From Scytolyngbya sp. HA4215-MV1 (GTDB lineage: Bacteria; Cyanobacteriota; Cyanobacteriia; Leptolyngbyales; Leptolyngbyaceae): a stretch of 64,000 nt of DNA. The notes beneath the pieces were generated by a model, which was given only the letters and a program-made list of their open reading frames with translations, ran no database searches and was not told the DNA's origin. The stretch is from contig JAHHIA010000004.1 of NCBI GenBank assembly GCA_019359045.1, positions 62,001-126,000 on the forward strand, read 5' to 3'. Each line of letters opens with the position of its first letter. Within the stretch, counting starts at the first letter, position 1. The translations under genes and the position numbers were made by a program. Shown here piece after piece: positions 46,541 through 58,737 of this stretch.

Positions 46541-47138
46541 GGGGCAGTTCCCTAATACCACTCCCCATCTATGACACAGCTTCAAAGGTGCTCATTGTCT
46601 TCATCCAGGTGCATCTTTGGCGAAATATAGTTTTACAAAGGGCAGTTTAAAACTTCCCGAGATCTTCACGATATTTCTCTACATTGAGATGGTTGAAGCT
46701 TGAGACCAACCCTCTCAGCTCGATCGTTAGAATGATGACTTAGGGATTGTTGGCAAGCTGATTTCAGCACAGTCTCTCTATTCAAAATCACAAATCCAAA
46801 AGGACATCAACCCAAAATATTACAAGGTTATGTTCTACATATACCGTTCGCATTTTTGAAAGCTTTGCTGAGTAAGGCTTTCAAAAATACGAACAGCACC
46901 TTTGAAGCTCTCCTAACATCACTCAGCTGTTACGAGGAAGGTGCTAAAAACGTGCTTTCAGTTTGTACAGCTTGCTCAGATAATATGGACTCGCAATATG
47001 TCAAAGAAACAAGACAAAAATTGCATCGCCCATACTTTTCTGTAACAATAGATACAGAAAATGATTCGTTTATTTCTCTGCGATCGTTGATTTAGATTTG
47101 TTACTTGTTTAAATCGAACAACAAGATGGGCATTGTAT
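46541..47138. other. 598-bp spacer containing repeat copy 3
   Basis: Apart from the palindromic repeat (46828-46907), no gene or site is recognised. A frame at 46856-47095 starts inside the repeat and is not credible as a gene. Confidence 0.5.
46828..46907 (+). repeat. Palindromic dispersed repeat, copy 3 (diverged)
   Basis: Stem 46846-46894 centred on 46870 with two G-T pairs and one C-A mismatch. Flanks TTATGTTCTA and CCTTTGAAG match copies 1 and 4. The outer stem reads GTTCG/CGAAC, where other copies have GTTAG/CTAAC or GTTGG/CCAAC. Confidence 0.85.
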
Positions 47139-47561
47139 ATGAAAACTCAATGGCAAGTGTATAAAGAACTGGAGCTAATCCCAGAATCGGTTCCTAGCCC
47201 CGTAAAAAATAGACCTGTGTTAACAGCTTGGTTTTTACGAAATTGGCAATCGCTATGGAATTCCATTAATCGAAAACACATGGATGGACATCCGATTGAG
47301 TTTCTGGAAGGGTGTCTAGCGCTGGATTACTCTAGACTGGCTTCAGAAAATCGAAGTTGGCACAAAATTCGGCAGTCTTTCAATCATTTCTTTGCTAATT
47401 GGGATTTACTGCCAACCTATCCTGAACCGCAGATTCGGCGTATTTTCGATCATCAGGGACAAGCCTGGTGGCACGCTTATGATCCCGTCACAGGGCAAGC
47501 CGTTTATTTAGAAACCGAGGAAGAGGTTCAGATTTGGCTAGAAGAACGGCTTTATCACTAA
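47139..47561 (+). CDS. Hypothetical protein
   Basis: From the ATG at 47139 the product is 140 residues (MKTQWQVYKELELIPES). It is rich in Trp, His and Tyr, with AWFLRNWQSLWNSINRKHM, then IRRIFDHQGQAWWHAYDPVTG, and a C-terminal LETEEEVQIWLEERLYH. The last part recalls short domains that bind or modify extended peptides, but I cannot name a family. It is preceded by AT-rich DNA, and no ribosome site is obvious. Confidence 0.55.
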   Translation: MKTQWQVYKELELIPESVPSPVKNRPVLTAWFLRNWQSLWNSINRKHMDGHPIEFLEGCLALDYSRLASENRSWHKIRQSFNHFFANWDLLPTYPEPQIRRIFDHQGQAWWHAYDPVTGQAVYLETEEEVQIWLEERLYH

Positions 47562-47739
47562 AACTGTGGGTAAAGAGCTGGATGCTAAGTTAGCCTGCCC
47601 TCAATCAGAATTCTTAGATTGGGACAGAACCCAGGATTCAGAAATTGCAATTCAAGATGGATAAGAATTTTTTGAATTCTGGATTCTGGCTTTTGGCTGC
47701 TTTCGTCAAATTTGAAACTTGACTATGGCTCAAAACAAC

Positions 47740-48060
47740 TTATTCCTGAATTCGTTGGGACGCAGCGAAGCGATGAAGAGGTAAACTCAACACACAAGTG
47801 AAGGTCAGAAAATAAGTCATGATTGTTGTGAGCTTTAGACTAAATAGCACCATCTCCCAATCCGCAGCAACGAGTTTTTGCAAGCCGAAAGCGACACAGT
47901 AAACCAGCCAATAGGTAAAGCTCATCATCAATAAAATGCGATCGGTTGCTTCGATCTCATCCGCTGGCTTGCTGCTAGTTGAAAAGATCAGAGTGAGACC
48001 TGCAATACAGGCTACGAATGAAGCACCTATAATTCCGTTTTGCCAAATTAAATTTGTCAT
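47740..48060 (-). CDS. Small predicted membrane protein
   Basis: The 106-residue protein has three likely membrane helices: IIGASFVACIAGLTLIF (about 9-25), LLMMSFTYWLVYCVAFGL (about 43-60) and KLTTIMTYFLTFTCVLSL (about 75-92). No motif or family is recognised. It converges with the hypothetical gene at 47139 and is divergent from nothing within 380 bp. Confidence 0.5.
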   Translation of the reverse strand: MTNLIWQNGIIGASFVACIAGLTLIFSTSSKPADEIEATDRILLMMSFTYWLVYCVAFGLQKLVAADWEMVLFSLKLTTIMTYFLTFTCVLSLPLHRFAASQRIQE

Positions 48061-48440
48061 TCGATCGCCTCAATCTCTAATTAGTTGATTCAAAAAAACT
48101 TTGCCTGCATGCCTTAACGATCTCGCCGAGGTATTGCTCTAAGGTCAATACATTAAAGTCAGTGGTTTCAACTTACCCAAACAACGCAGAACAAATTGGA
48201 GCGCCAGTCGAGAGACCAGACGACAAGACTGAGTGACCGATGCTCTACCGCATCGATCGATTGAAATAGAAATTCTCAGGAAAAAGCGGACGAATACGCT
48301 TTCTACTTGTCCAAAATCCAACCTACAACTGAGGACTTTTCAATTGAGGATTAGTCTAAAGGATTTGTGTTTTTGGATACAGAGATCCTTACAAATAGCA
48401 ATAATTAATTTGTAGTTTGTTACATTTAGCCGCAAAGGAT
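48061..48440. other. 380-bp spacer
   Basis: Nothing recognisable on either strand. Confidence 0.4.
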
Positions 48441-49751
48441 TTAATCTCGCCCAGTTACGGATAACCCATCCACAATGACTGAAGGCGTATAACAAGAGCC
48501 GTTCCAATCAGCATCGCCGCCCAACTCTATGAGTTGTTTGAGTGCAACGTACACATTCCCGGACACCATCGTATCTTTTACACGCCCAATCACCTGACCG
48601 TTTTGGACGTGATAGCCCAGGTCAACATTAATCGAAAAATCGCCAGAAATTCCGGCTCCGCCCCCCAGCATCTGATCGATAATCAATCCTTTGTCAAGTT
48701 GCTCAATCAGTCCCGACAGAGATCGCGTTCCGGGTTGGACGAGTAAGTTAAACAAACCAGGCGTTGGATAGCTGCCTAATCCCGATCGGAAACCATTACC
48801 AGTGGTACCGCTACCCAAAACTCTGCCTGTCGTGCGATCGGCGTAGAAAAGTTGCAACACACCGTTCTGGATAAAAGTAATTGGTCGGGTTACAGTGCCC
48901 TCATCATCGAACGGGCAACTATAAGGACCAATCCCCGGTTCTTGTGAAAGGGTCAGGGCGGCATGAATCACATGCTCGTTGAGGCGATCGTTCCAAGGAG
49001 AAGCCCTTTCAACCACTTGTTTACCATTCAAAGCCGCCTGTACCGTACCCCAAAGCATATCTGCCGCTTTGGCGGTAAATAAAACGGGAATGCGCCCCAA
49101 AGGAGCCTGAACATTTTCTTTTGCCCAATCCAATCGCTGGATAATTTGGTGGGCTAATGCTTCAGGATCAAGGCGATTGCGCTCGGTTTGCCCATCTGCG
49201 ACGCTGAGGAAATCATCCCCTCTGACCCATTCTGCTGCCAGATAGCAACTCAGAGTAGTATCTGTATAGCCACAATCCAGTCCTTGAGAATTGATGAGTC
49301 GCGTTGTTTCCGCGTCACATTCCCACTCAGCATTGCAGAGAGTTTCGGGATATGCCTCTCGAACCAGTGAGATCGCCTGTTTGCCCCACTCTACCAACTG
49401 ACCCACAGGCACTTCTTCACCCAAGTCGGGGTACTTTGCTTGAGATTTTTCAGCTAGCTCGATTTCTTCAGGTTCATTGAGATGACTCAGCGCCATTGCC
49501 CGATCAACCAGTGCTTGGGGTTCGATCGGACCATACGCTACCGCTAAGCCGGGACATCCTGCCCGCCAAATGCGTAATGCTGTGCCCTCAGATTGGGCGC
49601 TTTCCAGTTGTTTTAACCGATTTGTCTCAAAAAAAATTGGACGTGCCAGAGATCGAGATTGAAAGACCTCTGCCGCTTCTGCCCCCGACTTCGCCGCCAG
49701 GTCTAACAATTGTTCTGCCAGCGTTTCGTGTTGCAAACTGTCCGGACCCAT
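48441..49751 (-). CDS. TldD/PmbA family protein (TldE-like)
   Basis: The 436-residue protein has the family layout: an N-terminal domain (AAKSGAEAAEVFQSRS, a typical beginning), GRIPVLFTAKAADMLWGTV, then IQNGVLQLFYADRTTG and a C-terminal barrel with GGAGISGDFSINVDLGYHVQNG. TldD/TldE form a heterodimeric metalloprotease that trims peptides. The HExxxH zinc motif of TldD is not seen, so this is the TldE/PmbA-type subunit. The TldD partner is not in the window. Confidence 0.88.
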   Translation of the reverse strand: MGPDSLQHETLAEQLLDLAAKSGAEAAEVFQSRSLARPIFFETNRLKQLESAQSEGTALRIWRAGCPGLAVAYGPIEPQALVDRAMALSHLNEPEEIELAEKSQAKYPDLGEEVPVGQLVEWGKQAISLVREAYPETLCNAEWECDAETTRLINSQGLDCGYTDTTLSCYLAAEWVRGDDFLSVADGQTERNRLDPEALAHQIIQRLDWAKENVQAPLGRIPVLFTAKAADMLWGTVQAALNGKQVVERASPWNDRLNEHVIHAALTLSQEPGIGPYSCPFDDEGTVTRPITFIQNGVLQLFYADRTTGRVLGSGTTGNGFRSGLGSYPTPGLFNLLVQPGTRSLSGLIEQLDKGLIIDQMLGGGAGISGDFSINVDLGYHVQNGQVIGRVKDTMVSGNVYVALKQLIELGGDADWNGSCYTPSVIVDGLSVTGRD

Positions 49752-50066
49752 GAATATGAGAAGTGATGGCTGTTGGCTGTTAGCTATTTGCCTTTTGCAA
49801 TGACAGACTCAGCAATTGTTATCCAGTCATCTATCGTTAAAAGCCTTGGGGGCGATGAACAAAAAGATGACTTACCGATTTCGCCCCAAGTTCAGTGGTC
49901 AGAATTTCTCGCATAAGCCTCCTGGTTGAGAAGGTTGCCTCAACAAGGGATCTGTACAAGAAAAAATCTTACCTATCACGCGGAACTGCAATCTCGATCG
50001 AGAAACCATCAAAGCTAAGCGCTAAAAGCGTGTCATGAAAGGTTAGGAGCTAAACTTAACTTTACG
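49752..50066. other. 315-bp spacer
   Basis: No gene or hairpin of note. Confidence 0.35.
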
Positions 50067-50927
50067 CTAATTTGTGACCTCCTGTAATAACCAAAAACCA
50101 GCGAAAGTTTCAGATTGGGGATTGGACTGCACAGCCAGGAAGTGAATGCGTCGGGCTTTTTGTTTGGTTGCTTCAAACCCTTCGGCTTCAGCCTGAGTCT
50201 GTGTTGTGGACAAAGGGGCTAAAATCCAGCGATCGTCAATGCCAGTTTCCAGTAACAACCGGGCAGTGGGTTCACGTTCAAACTTGACACATGCCAATTC
50301 CAGTCCAGACATCCAGGCAGCCAATGCTTTGGCACGGGAGGAGAAAATCAGTAGACCGGGTACTGGCATCGTCGGCTCCAACTGTGCCAGGTTGAGGGGA
50401 AATGCTTCACCGAAGTCGATCTCCCAGTCATCCATTTCAGCTAACGTACTGGCTTCTAGTGTGACAAACTGCCACTTTTCTCCAATTAAGGCATCTGGTA
50501 AAGGCTGTGGGTTGGTAGGGGCAAACGCCACGGCAGCAGCCACACCAGGCTGATAACCAGGATGTTCTGGATAAACCTCTTGCATCCGCTGTTGCAACCA
50601 CAGGTTCAATGCAAAGGTGCGGAGACTCAATTGAGCTGAGATGCCCACTTCGTCACAGGCTTTAATAATCATGTTATTCATCGCCTGCCGAAAAAAACGA
50701 ATCTTATCGGGCGGATGAGGAGCCTGGGCAATCGCTTCTGCGATCGCCACCTTGAGCCAGTTGGAGTTCACCTGTGTACTGGGGCAATATTGTGCGTAGC
50801 GAAATAGTGAGTCTATCTGGCTTGTGACACCAATGGGACTTTCGCAAATCAGTAATTCCCAAATTTTTTTTCCCTTTTCATCCAAAATTGGACGAGAGTA
50901 AAAATCTAATTCCCAAACAGTGCCCAT
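50067..50927 (-). CDS. Tab2/Atab2 family RNA-binding protein
   Basis: The 286-residue protein begins MGTVWELDFYSRPILDEKGKK, the signature of the Tab2 family found in all oxygenic phototrophs. It continues with FFRQAMNNMIIKACDEVGI and PLPDALIGEKWQFVTLEA, as well as C-terminal FWLLQEVTN. In Chlamydomonas, Tab2 binds the psaB 5' UTR and is needed for photosystem I; cyanobacterial homologues have an RNA-binding role that is less well defined. Stand-alone gene. Confidence 0.9.
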   Translation of the reverse strand: MGTVWELDFYSRPILDEKGKKIWELLICESPIGVTSQIDSLFRYAQYCPSTQVNSNWLKVAIAEAIAQAPHPPDKIRFFRQAMNNMIIKACDEVGISAQLSLRTFALNLWLQQRMQEVYPEHPGYQPGVAAAVAFAPTNPQPLPDALIGEKWQFVTLEASTLAEMDDWEIDFGEAFPLNLAQLEPTMPVPGLLIFSSRAKALAAWMSGLELACVKFEREPTARLLLETGIDDRWILAPLSTTQTQAEAEGFEATKQKARRIHFLAVQSNPQSETFAGFWLLQEVTN

Positions 50928-51098
50928 AGTGCGAAGTGAATCGTGAAAGGTTATGCAATCAGGTCAGGCGATCGGGATCAGAAACCCAGTCCCAACCATT
51001 TACGATCAGTGACCTCCTCAATTTAATGGATTGTGCCCTTACCTCAGCCCAGTCTGCTTTCAAATTAGCTTGCCCATTACATTCTGTAACAAAGCCCT

Positions 51099-51716
51099 AT
51101 GCCACGATCGTCAGATATTGATAGTAAACGACTGATCAGCCTTGCTCCTAATACATGGGTTCAATGGGTAACCAAAAAAGCAGAAGTCATGGCTCAAGAT
51201 ATCTTGAATTCGGAATTCCAGTAGGTTAGCCGTGAGAGTGATGTTCTGATTAAAGTCCACAGTCCAGAACAGGGTGATTTTTTAGGAACTGGTTTTCCAG
51301 CGCCGATTCCTGTACTACTACCTTTTGTTCCTATTTTGCGTGGTGGTAATCAAGTCGCTACTGTGCAGCAAGCGCTTCAAATGCTAAGAAGCCATACTCA
51401 ACTGAATGAGTTAGAACCCTTATTAGCCTTATTTGCTAGCTTTGTACTAGAGACTCAGTTAATCCAGCAAATTATGAGGTGGGATATGGCAGTTTTGAGA
51501 GGATCTCCCTAGTATCAGGAAATTCTACAGCAAGGAATGCGATAGGGGGTGCCGTCTGGAATTGAGTTGGGTTTAGAGTTAAAGTTTGGCGCTAAGGGGC
51601 TTCAGCTTTTAACAGAAATCTCTACAATTCAAAATTTAGAAAAGCTAGAACAAATTCGGGATGGATTAAAAACCGTAACCACACTGCAAGAATTGCGTCA
51701 AATTTATCTTCCATAA
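51099..51716 (+). pseudogene. Decayed DUF/PD-(D/E)XK-like gene with three in-frame amber codons
   Basis: One continuous frame of 205 codons runs from an ATG at 51099 to TAA at 51714-51716, but is interrupted by TAG at 51222, 51510 and 51543. Conserved text around them includes NTWVQWVTKKAEVMAQDILN, ESDVLIKVHSPEQGDFL, NELEPLLALFASFVLETQLI, QIMRWDMAVLRGSP, and GIELGLELKFGAKG. These resemble cyanobacterial multi-copy proteins of the Rpn/PD-(D/E)XK-like putative nuclease type, although the family name is uncertain. Two ambers probably replace Trp and one Gln. The middle appears shortened. Confidence 0.7.
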
Positions 51717-51828
51717 AAAATATCTATCGGAGTCCTTACTCATTCGTAAAATGAGAAGACTGCATGCAACAAGATTCCACGGAGGCTCTTTATCAAAGTC
51801 TGGAGGGGATCTCAACTATTGTTAAAAT

Positions 51829-52764
51829 TTAACGCGATTGGGCACTTAAACTACGGGCTTGCTGCAAGTGTCGATCGGTGTTGGTAGCCCACTGAGTATT
51901 TCCTTGGGATTGATAGAGATCTTTAGCATACTGCAATACTTTTTGGGCATCTTGATACTTGCCCTGCCGCATGAATACTAAACCGGCGCCATAGTAGGCA
52001 TTCGCATAGTTGGAGTTGGCTTGAGCCGATCGCCGAAAGGCTTGCAGTGCTTCCTCTAATTGTCCCTGGCTGAAGAAAATTGATCCGAGGTTATAGTGCG
52101 CCTCGGCATAGTTCGGCTTGATCTGAATTGCTTGTTGAAAAGCTCTGGTCGCATCCTTGAGTTTGCCCTGTTGTAAGTAAATCAGCCCGATTCGATAAGG
52201 TGGTTCTGGAGCCTGGGGGGTCAATTGGTTGGCTTTGCTGAACGCCGCGATCGCGGCGTCCCGTTGCTGTTGCCTTTCCAATACTAAGCCCATGTTGTAA
52301 TGTGCCAAACCCAATTGGGGATCAAGCTCGATCGCCCGTTGCAAATAATCTTTTGCCTGAGGCAAATTATTGCCTTCTAACAGAGCCGCTCCCAAGTTGG
52401 CGTATGCTAGCGCAAAAGTGAGATCAGCCTGCGTTGCTTGATAAAACGCAGTGGCTGCAGGCTGAAGTTGTCCTTTTTGTCGAAGTGCCAGGCCTAAATT
52501 GTAGTGAGCAGCCGCCATGCCTGGGTCCAGTTGAGTGGCTTGTTGAAAAGCCGCGATCGCCTCATTCAATTTTCCTTGTTGGACAAATCTCAGCCCTTGA
52601 TTCAATGCGTTCGTTGCTTGCGGATTGTTTTGAGCCAACCACAAAGGGGCTGCTTGCACTGGATCGAGTGAAAAACACCCAACCATTGCTGTGGATAAAT
52701 TCACTGCGCCAAGCAGCAAACTCAATAGCCCTAATTTTTGCCAATTTTTGTGTGAATTCTGCAT
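51829..52764 (-). CDS. Exported TPR-repeat protein
   Basis: The 311-residue protein has a hydrophobic N-terminal export segment (LGLLSLLLGAVNLSTAMVGCF, possibly a lipobox ending in Cys). At least six tetratricopeptide repeats follow (units such as AAHYNLGLALRQKGQLQPAA and AEAHYNLGSIFFSQGQLEEA). TPR arrays are protein-binding scaffolds. The partner is not suggested by neighbours. Confidence 0.85.
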   Translation of the reverse strand: MQNSHKNWQKLGLLSLLLGAVNLSTAMVGCFSLDPVQAAPLWLAQNNPQATNALNQGLRFVQQGKLNEAIAAFQQATQLDPGMAAAHYNLGLALRQKGQLQPAATAFYQATQADLTFALAYANLGAALLEGNNLPQAKDYLQRAIELDPQLGLAHYNMGLVLERQQQRDAAIAAFSKANQLTPQAPEPPYRIGLIYLQQGKLKDATRAFQQAIQIKPNYAEAHYNLGSIFFSQGQLEEALQAFRRSAQANSNYANAYYGAGLVFMRQGKYQDAQKVLQYAKDLYQSQGNTQWATNTDRHLQQARSLSAQSR

Positions 52765-53651
52765 TTCGAATATGAATCAAGAAAAAAAGGGTTACGAATG
52801 TCATATAGTGACCTACTCAGAATTGAGAGAAAGAATTCCGTGGCAATGCTTCCTCATAAAGTCGTTTTTCGCCAACCATTGAGTTCTGCTATCTCCAAGA
52901 GGATTTTAAAGGCGCTTTCTCAAGAAGCAACAAACACGATTCCCCTAAATCCCCGTGCTAACACACCGCTGCGCTAGAAAAAAGGAGAGGCGACTTTGAG
53001 GCTGATTCCCTCTTTTTGGGATGGCTAGGGGGAATCTCTGCGTGCTCAACATCATAGCTAACACGTTTTTAAACAACCTCTAAAGCATCCTCAAAAATGG
53101 CAGCTTAGATTTTCTCTATCGATCTCAAGAAAGCAATAAATAAAATCTAAGTGAATCAAACTTGTCATTAGTAAAGATTAATATTGATCTCCAATTTCCA
53201 TTTGCTGCTTTTTGATTGCTTGTTTTTCAGAATTAACAAGACTTGAACCCTTGCACTCATCTGAAGTGCACAAAATCATTTCATCTAACCGAACAGGCTG
53301 CAACTAAGAATAACTGACTCTAAAACAACAATTCATTTTACTTAATCTTTGTTTAACCCTTTCTTAAAACAAGCTGAGGTTTTAATTTTTCGAGCAGTCT
53401 ACGCAAGATAATTCACCGTATAGTCTTCATGTCTCAATGTAGATTTGCGTGATTGGAGATGAAGATTTACAGGCTTCAGGATTTCTGTTAGCTTGGTTCG
53501 TCTTTTTCTTGTCTTCAGGTTGGGCGAAGAGTCCGCTTAGGTAAAACAATAACTTCAATAAAGACTTCAAGCAAAGCCTGATGAGGCTATACCCAAGCAT
53601 CAACAAGCGAAAATACGAATGCTGCCATTATTTTTATTTGGTAGGTAAGTT
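52765..53651. other. 887-bp spacer containing MITE copy B
   Basis: A MITE-like element occupies 52898-53081; the rest is AT-rich DNA upstream of the EF-G paralogue with no clear site. Confidence 0.5.
52898..53081. mobile_element. MITE-like element, copy B
   Basis: A 184-bp element with terminal inverted repeats AGAGGATTTTAAAGG (left) and AAACAACCTCT-type (right). It shares TGCGCTAGAAA, GACTTTGAGGCTGATTCCC, GGCTAGGGGG and GTGCTCAACA blocks with 32043-32247 in the same order. It has no coding capacity. Confidence 0.75.
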
Positions 53652-55685
53652 ATGAACGAAAAAGTGTTGTTGGGTACCCGAAATGTGGCGATCGTGGGTC
53701 CGTATCTCAGCGGTAAAACCACCCTTCTAGAAAGTATTTTGTCAGTTAGTGGGGCTGTTTCTCGCAAGGGCAGAGTACAAGATAGAAATACGGTTGGGGA
53801 TGGGGCGGTTGAAGCCCGCGATCGCCAAATGAGTGTAGAAATTAACGCCGCCAGTACTGAGTATGGCGGCGTTCGTTTTACGTTTTTAGATTGTCCGGGA
53901 TCAGTAGAATTTGCCCAAGAAACGTATAACGCTTTGATTGGGGTGGATGCCGTCGTTATTGTTTGTGAGCCAGTCGGAGATCGGGTCTTAACGTTGGCTC
54001 CTCTCTTCAAGTTTTTGGACGATTGGGAAATTCCGCACCTGGTCTTTATTAACAAAATGGATCGGGCAAATAATAATTTCATGGAGATTTTGCAATCCCT
54101 TAAGAAAGTCTCCAGTCGCCCTTTGATCCCCCATCAATATCCGATTGGGCAAGGTGAAAATTTGGTGGGCTTCATTGAGCTAGTGACCGAGCAAGCATAC
54201 CACTATCATCCTGGTGCCCCTGCCGATCCCGTCCCGATGCCTCAATCGCTAGAAATTCAGGAAAAAGCTGCCAGAGCAGAAATGTTAGAAGTTTTGGCAG
54301 AATTTGATGATCATCTGTTGGAAGAACTCCTGGAGGATATTAATCCTTCTCAAGAAGAAATTTTGACCGACCTGAAGATGGAGTTAGGCGCTGATTTAAT
54401 CGTTCCTGTTTTTGTCGGTGTCGCTGATCAGGATTTTGGTGTGCGTCCGCTGCTGGAAGCATTGCTGCGAGAAACCCCGGAACCTGAAGTGGTCGCAGAG
54501 CGGCGCGGAATTACCCTCCATGCAGAAGAGCCGATCGCTCAAGTGCTCAAAACCTACTTCACAGCTCAAGGGAGCAGGCTTTCTCTGGTTAGAGTATGGC
54601 AAGGCATTCTTACCGATGGCATTGTCTTAAATGGTGTTCGTACGGGAGGCGTGTATCGCCTGATGGGTCAGCAGCAGCAAAGCCTGACCTCTGCCAAGGC
54701 AGGTGAAATTGTGGCATTGGGTCGGCTAGATGGGATTAGAACTGGGGATACGCTCACTGCGTCAGGAAGCGACTCTCCCACTGAATTACCTAAAGCGGAA
54801 CAATTGGCTCCGGTTTTTGCCATGGCGATCGTGCCTGAAAAACGTAATGATGAGGTGAAACTCAGTGCTGCGCTGGGTAAACTTTTGGAAGAAGATCCCT
54901 CTTTGGTTTGGGAGCAGCACGGCGATACCCATGAAGTCATTTTATGGGGACAGGGGGATATTCACTTACAGGTCGCCCTCGATCGTTTACGCCGCAAATA
55001 CAATCTCCCCATGAGTACCCATCTGCCCCAGGTGCCCTATCGGGAAACTATTCGCAAAGCCACTAATGTTCATGGGCGCTACAAGCATCAGACAGGGGGA
55101 CATGGGCAATTTGGGGATGTTTATTTGGACATCAAACCCGTTTCACGGGGCACAGGTTTTAGCTTCAGTGAAACAATTGTTGGCGGAGTTGTCCCCAGGC
55201 AATATATTCCTGGGGTCGAAATGGGGGTGCGAGAATATCTGTCGCATGGTCCGCTGGGTTTTCCCGTCGTGGATGTTGCCGTAACCCTGACCAACGGCTC
55301 CTATCATTCTGTCGATAGCTCAGAGCAAGCCTTTAAACAAGCAGCTCGGATTGCCATGCAAGAAGGGATGGTCAAGTGTGAACCTGTTTTGCTAGAACCA
55401 ATTATTTCGATTGAAATTTCCATTCCCAACGAATTTACCTCCAAAGTGCTGCGGTTGGTTAGCGGCAGACGAGGACAAATTCTTGGCTACGATGTCAAAC
55501 CTGGGTGGGTGGGGTGGGATCGAGTTTCCGCCTATTTGCCTCAGGCAGAAATGCATGATTTGATTGTCGAGTTGCGATCTCAGACCCTAGGGGTTGGCTC
55601 CTTCCAGTGGCAGCCTGATCACTTACAGGAAGTTCCCGACAAACTGGCAGAACGAGTGTTGGTGGTCACAGGTAACGGTAAGTAG
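53652..55685 (+). CDS. Elongation factor G-like GTPase (EF-G paralogue)
   Basis: The 677-residue protein has G1 GPYLSGKT, a G2 region, G3 DCPG and G4 NKMD, then EF-G domains II-V. FGDVYLDIKPVSRGTGF and the C-terminal RRGQILGYDVKPGW are recognisable. Compared with true EF-G, the P-loop (NVAIVGPYLSGKTTLLESIL) and DRQMSVEINAAS switch region are divergent, matching the EF-G-like group (cd04170-type) of uncertain role, often considered a ribosome-recycling or stress paralogue. It is monocistronic. Confidence 0.88.
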   Translation: MNEKVLLGTRNVAIVGPYLSGKTTLLESILSVSGAVSRKGRVQDRNTVGDGAVEARDRQMSVEINAASTEYGGVRFTFLDCPGSVEFAQETYNALIGVDAVVIVCEPVGDRVLTLAPLFKFLDDWEIPHLVFINKMDRANNNFMEILQSLKKVSSRPLIPHQYPIGQGENLVGFIELVTEQAYHYHPGAPADPVPMPQSLEIQEKAARAEMLEVLAEFDDHLLEELLEDINPSQEEILTDLKMELGADLIVPVFVGVADQDFGVRPLLEALLRETPEPEVVAERRGITLHAEEPIAQVLKTYFTAQGSRLSLVRVWQGILTDGIVLNGVRTGGVYRLMGQQQQSLTSAKAGEIVALGRLDGIRTGDTLTASGSDSPTELPKAEQLAPVFAMAIVPEKRNDEVKLSAALGKLLEEDPSLVWEQHGDTHEVILWGQGDIHLQVALDRLRRKYNLPMSTHLPQVPYRETIRKATNVHGRYKHQTGGHGQFGDVYLDIKPVSRGTGFSFSETIVGGVVPRQYIPGVEMGVREYLSHGPLGFPVVDVAVTLTNGSYHSVDSSEQAFKQAARIAMQEGMVKCEPVLLEPIISIEISIPNEFTSKVLRLVSGRRGQILGYDVKPGWVGWDRVSAYLPQAEMHDLIVELRSQTLGVGSFQWQPDHLQEVPDKLAERVLVVTGNGK

Positions 55686-55728
55686 ATCCTGAAGAGGGGG
55701 GAAGGAGACGCGGAAGTCAGAAAAAACT

Positions 55729-57685
<1,957 letters not shown>

Positions 57686-58737
57686 AGGTTTTGTAGACGA
57701 TTTTCAATTCGGAACGAATGACAAAAAGCTTTAGACTAAATAACCCAGAGAATCAGAATTGCATGGCATTGAACATAGAGAGCACGATTCGCTGAATCGA
57801 TTTAATCATCAGCATAGAAGTGTATTCACATCGTGATCCATTGACTCCGGAAAATAATTGACAAGCCTTAAACAAAAGTATGCTTCAGCTCAAAAAATAG
57901 AAGAATGAATGTTTGTCCTGGCTAATAAAGTTCCATCATTATTCAAGTCAACTCCCCCAAAAACAATCATCCATCTGAAACATCTTTCCGAAACCTCGTC
58001 AATTTCCCCAAGGCAATTCCAGCCAAAATTTATGTCAATCAGTAATCTCAAAGATTAGTTATACAACAATCGACATATAGCGATCCTATCTGGATCATAA
58101 GAAAGGATTCCAGCGGAATCCTTTCTTATAAAGTCCCTTAATCTCATAACTGATTTAGGACTGCTATATTTGACTTTAGTACTACGCGAAACTCATGATC
58201 ATCCACTTAAGAGAGCAGATTTTACAAATAATCTAGAGCGGTTATTCAGGAATACTCTAGAAATATCTGTAGTTTATTCTGTTGTGGCTGATAATTCAAT
58301 CAAAACAAGCTATTTGAGAAGAAAATTAAGATTGTTAACAAAGATATAACGATAGTCACGATCGTTAGGACGGCTCAAAGTCTGGAAGCAACAAGGGGCC
58401 TAAGCCCCTTGTCCTAACTTGAAGACTACAGCAATACCTGGCAGACATCATCCCACCCAAGACGGGTTATGTTCTAGACATGTTGTTGGTATTTTTGAAA
58501 GCTTTGCTCAGCAAAGCTTTCAAAAATATCAACAACACCTTTGAAGCACTACCCCAAGACGATGGGACATTCCATTCGAAAAGCTTCTGAAGTTTTCATT
58601 CAGAAGCTTTTCGAAGCACAATACTGGGCGATCGACCAAAAATGGCTTTAAGCCTTTTCAGGCGATCGGTTTTTAATCAAACCAATTTTAATCAAACGAG
58701 CAATTTTACCAAAAAAAGCGATTTCAAAGCGCTGAAT
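57686..58737. other. 1.05-kb spacer rich in hairpins
   Basis: Perfect hairpins at 58097-58129 (15-bp arms), 58391-58412 (ACAAGGGGC/GCCCCTTGT), the palindromic repeat (58467-58546), and 58575-58615 (17-bp arms). No coding frame is credible. Some of these may be small RNAs or insertion sites. Confidence 0.5.
58467..58546 (+). repeat. Palindromic dispersed repeat, copy 4
   Basis: Unit TTATGTTCTAGACAT...CCTTTGAAG with inverted repeat 58481-58537 centred on 58509. A single G-T pair replaces the A-T or G-C seen in copies 1 and 2. It is near-identical to copy 1 including the flanks, but sits in a spacer rather than at a gene end. Confidence 0.9.

Noticed and set aside
46856-47095. Open frame starting in repeat copy 3 (MKALLSKAF...)
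   Set aside because: It begins within the palindrome, and the same peptide appears from other copies on either strand; it is a by-product of the repeat.
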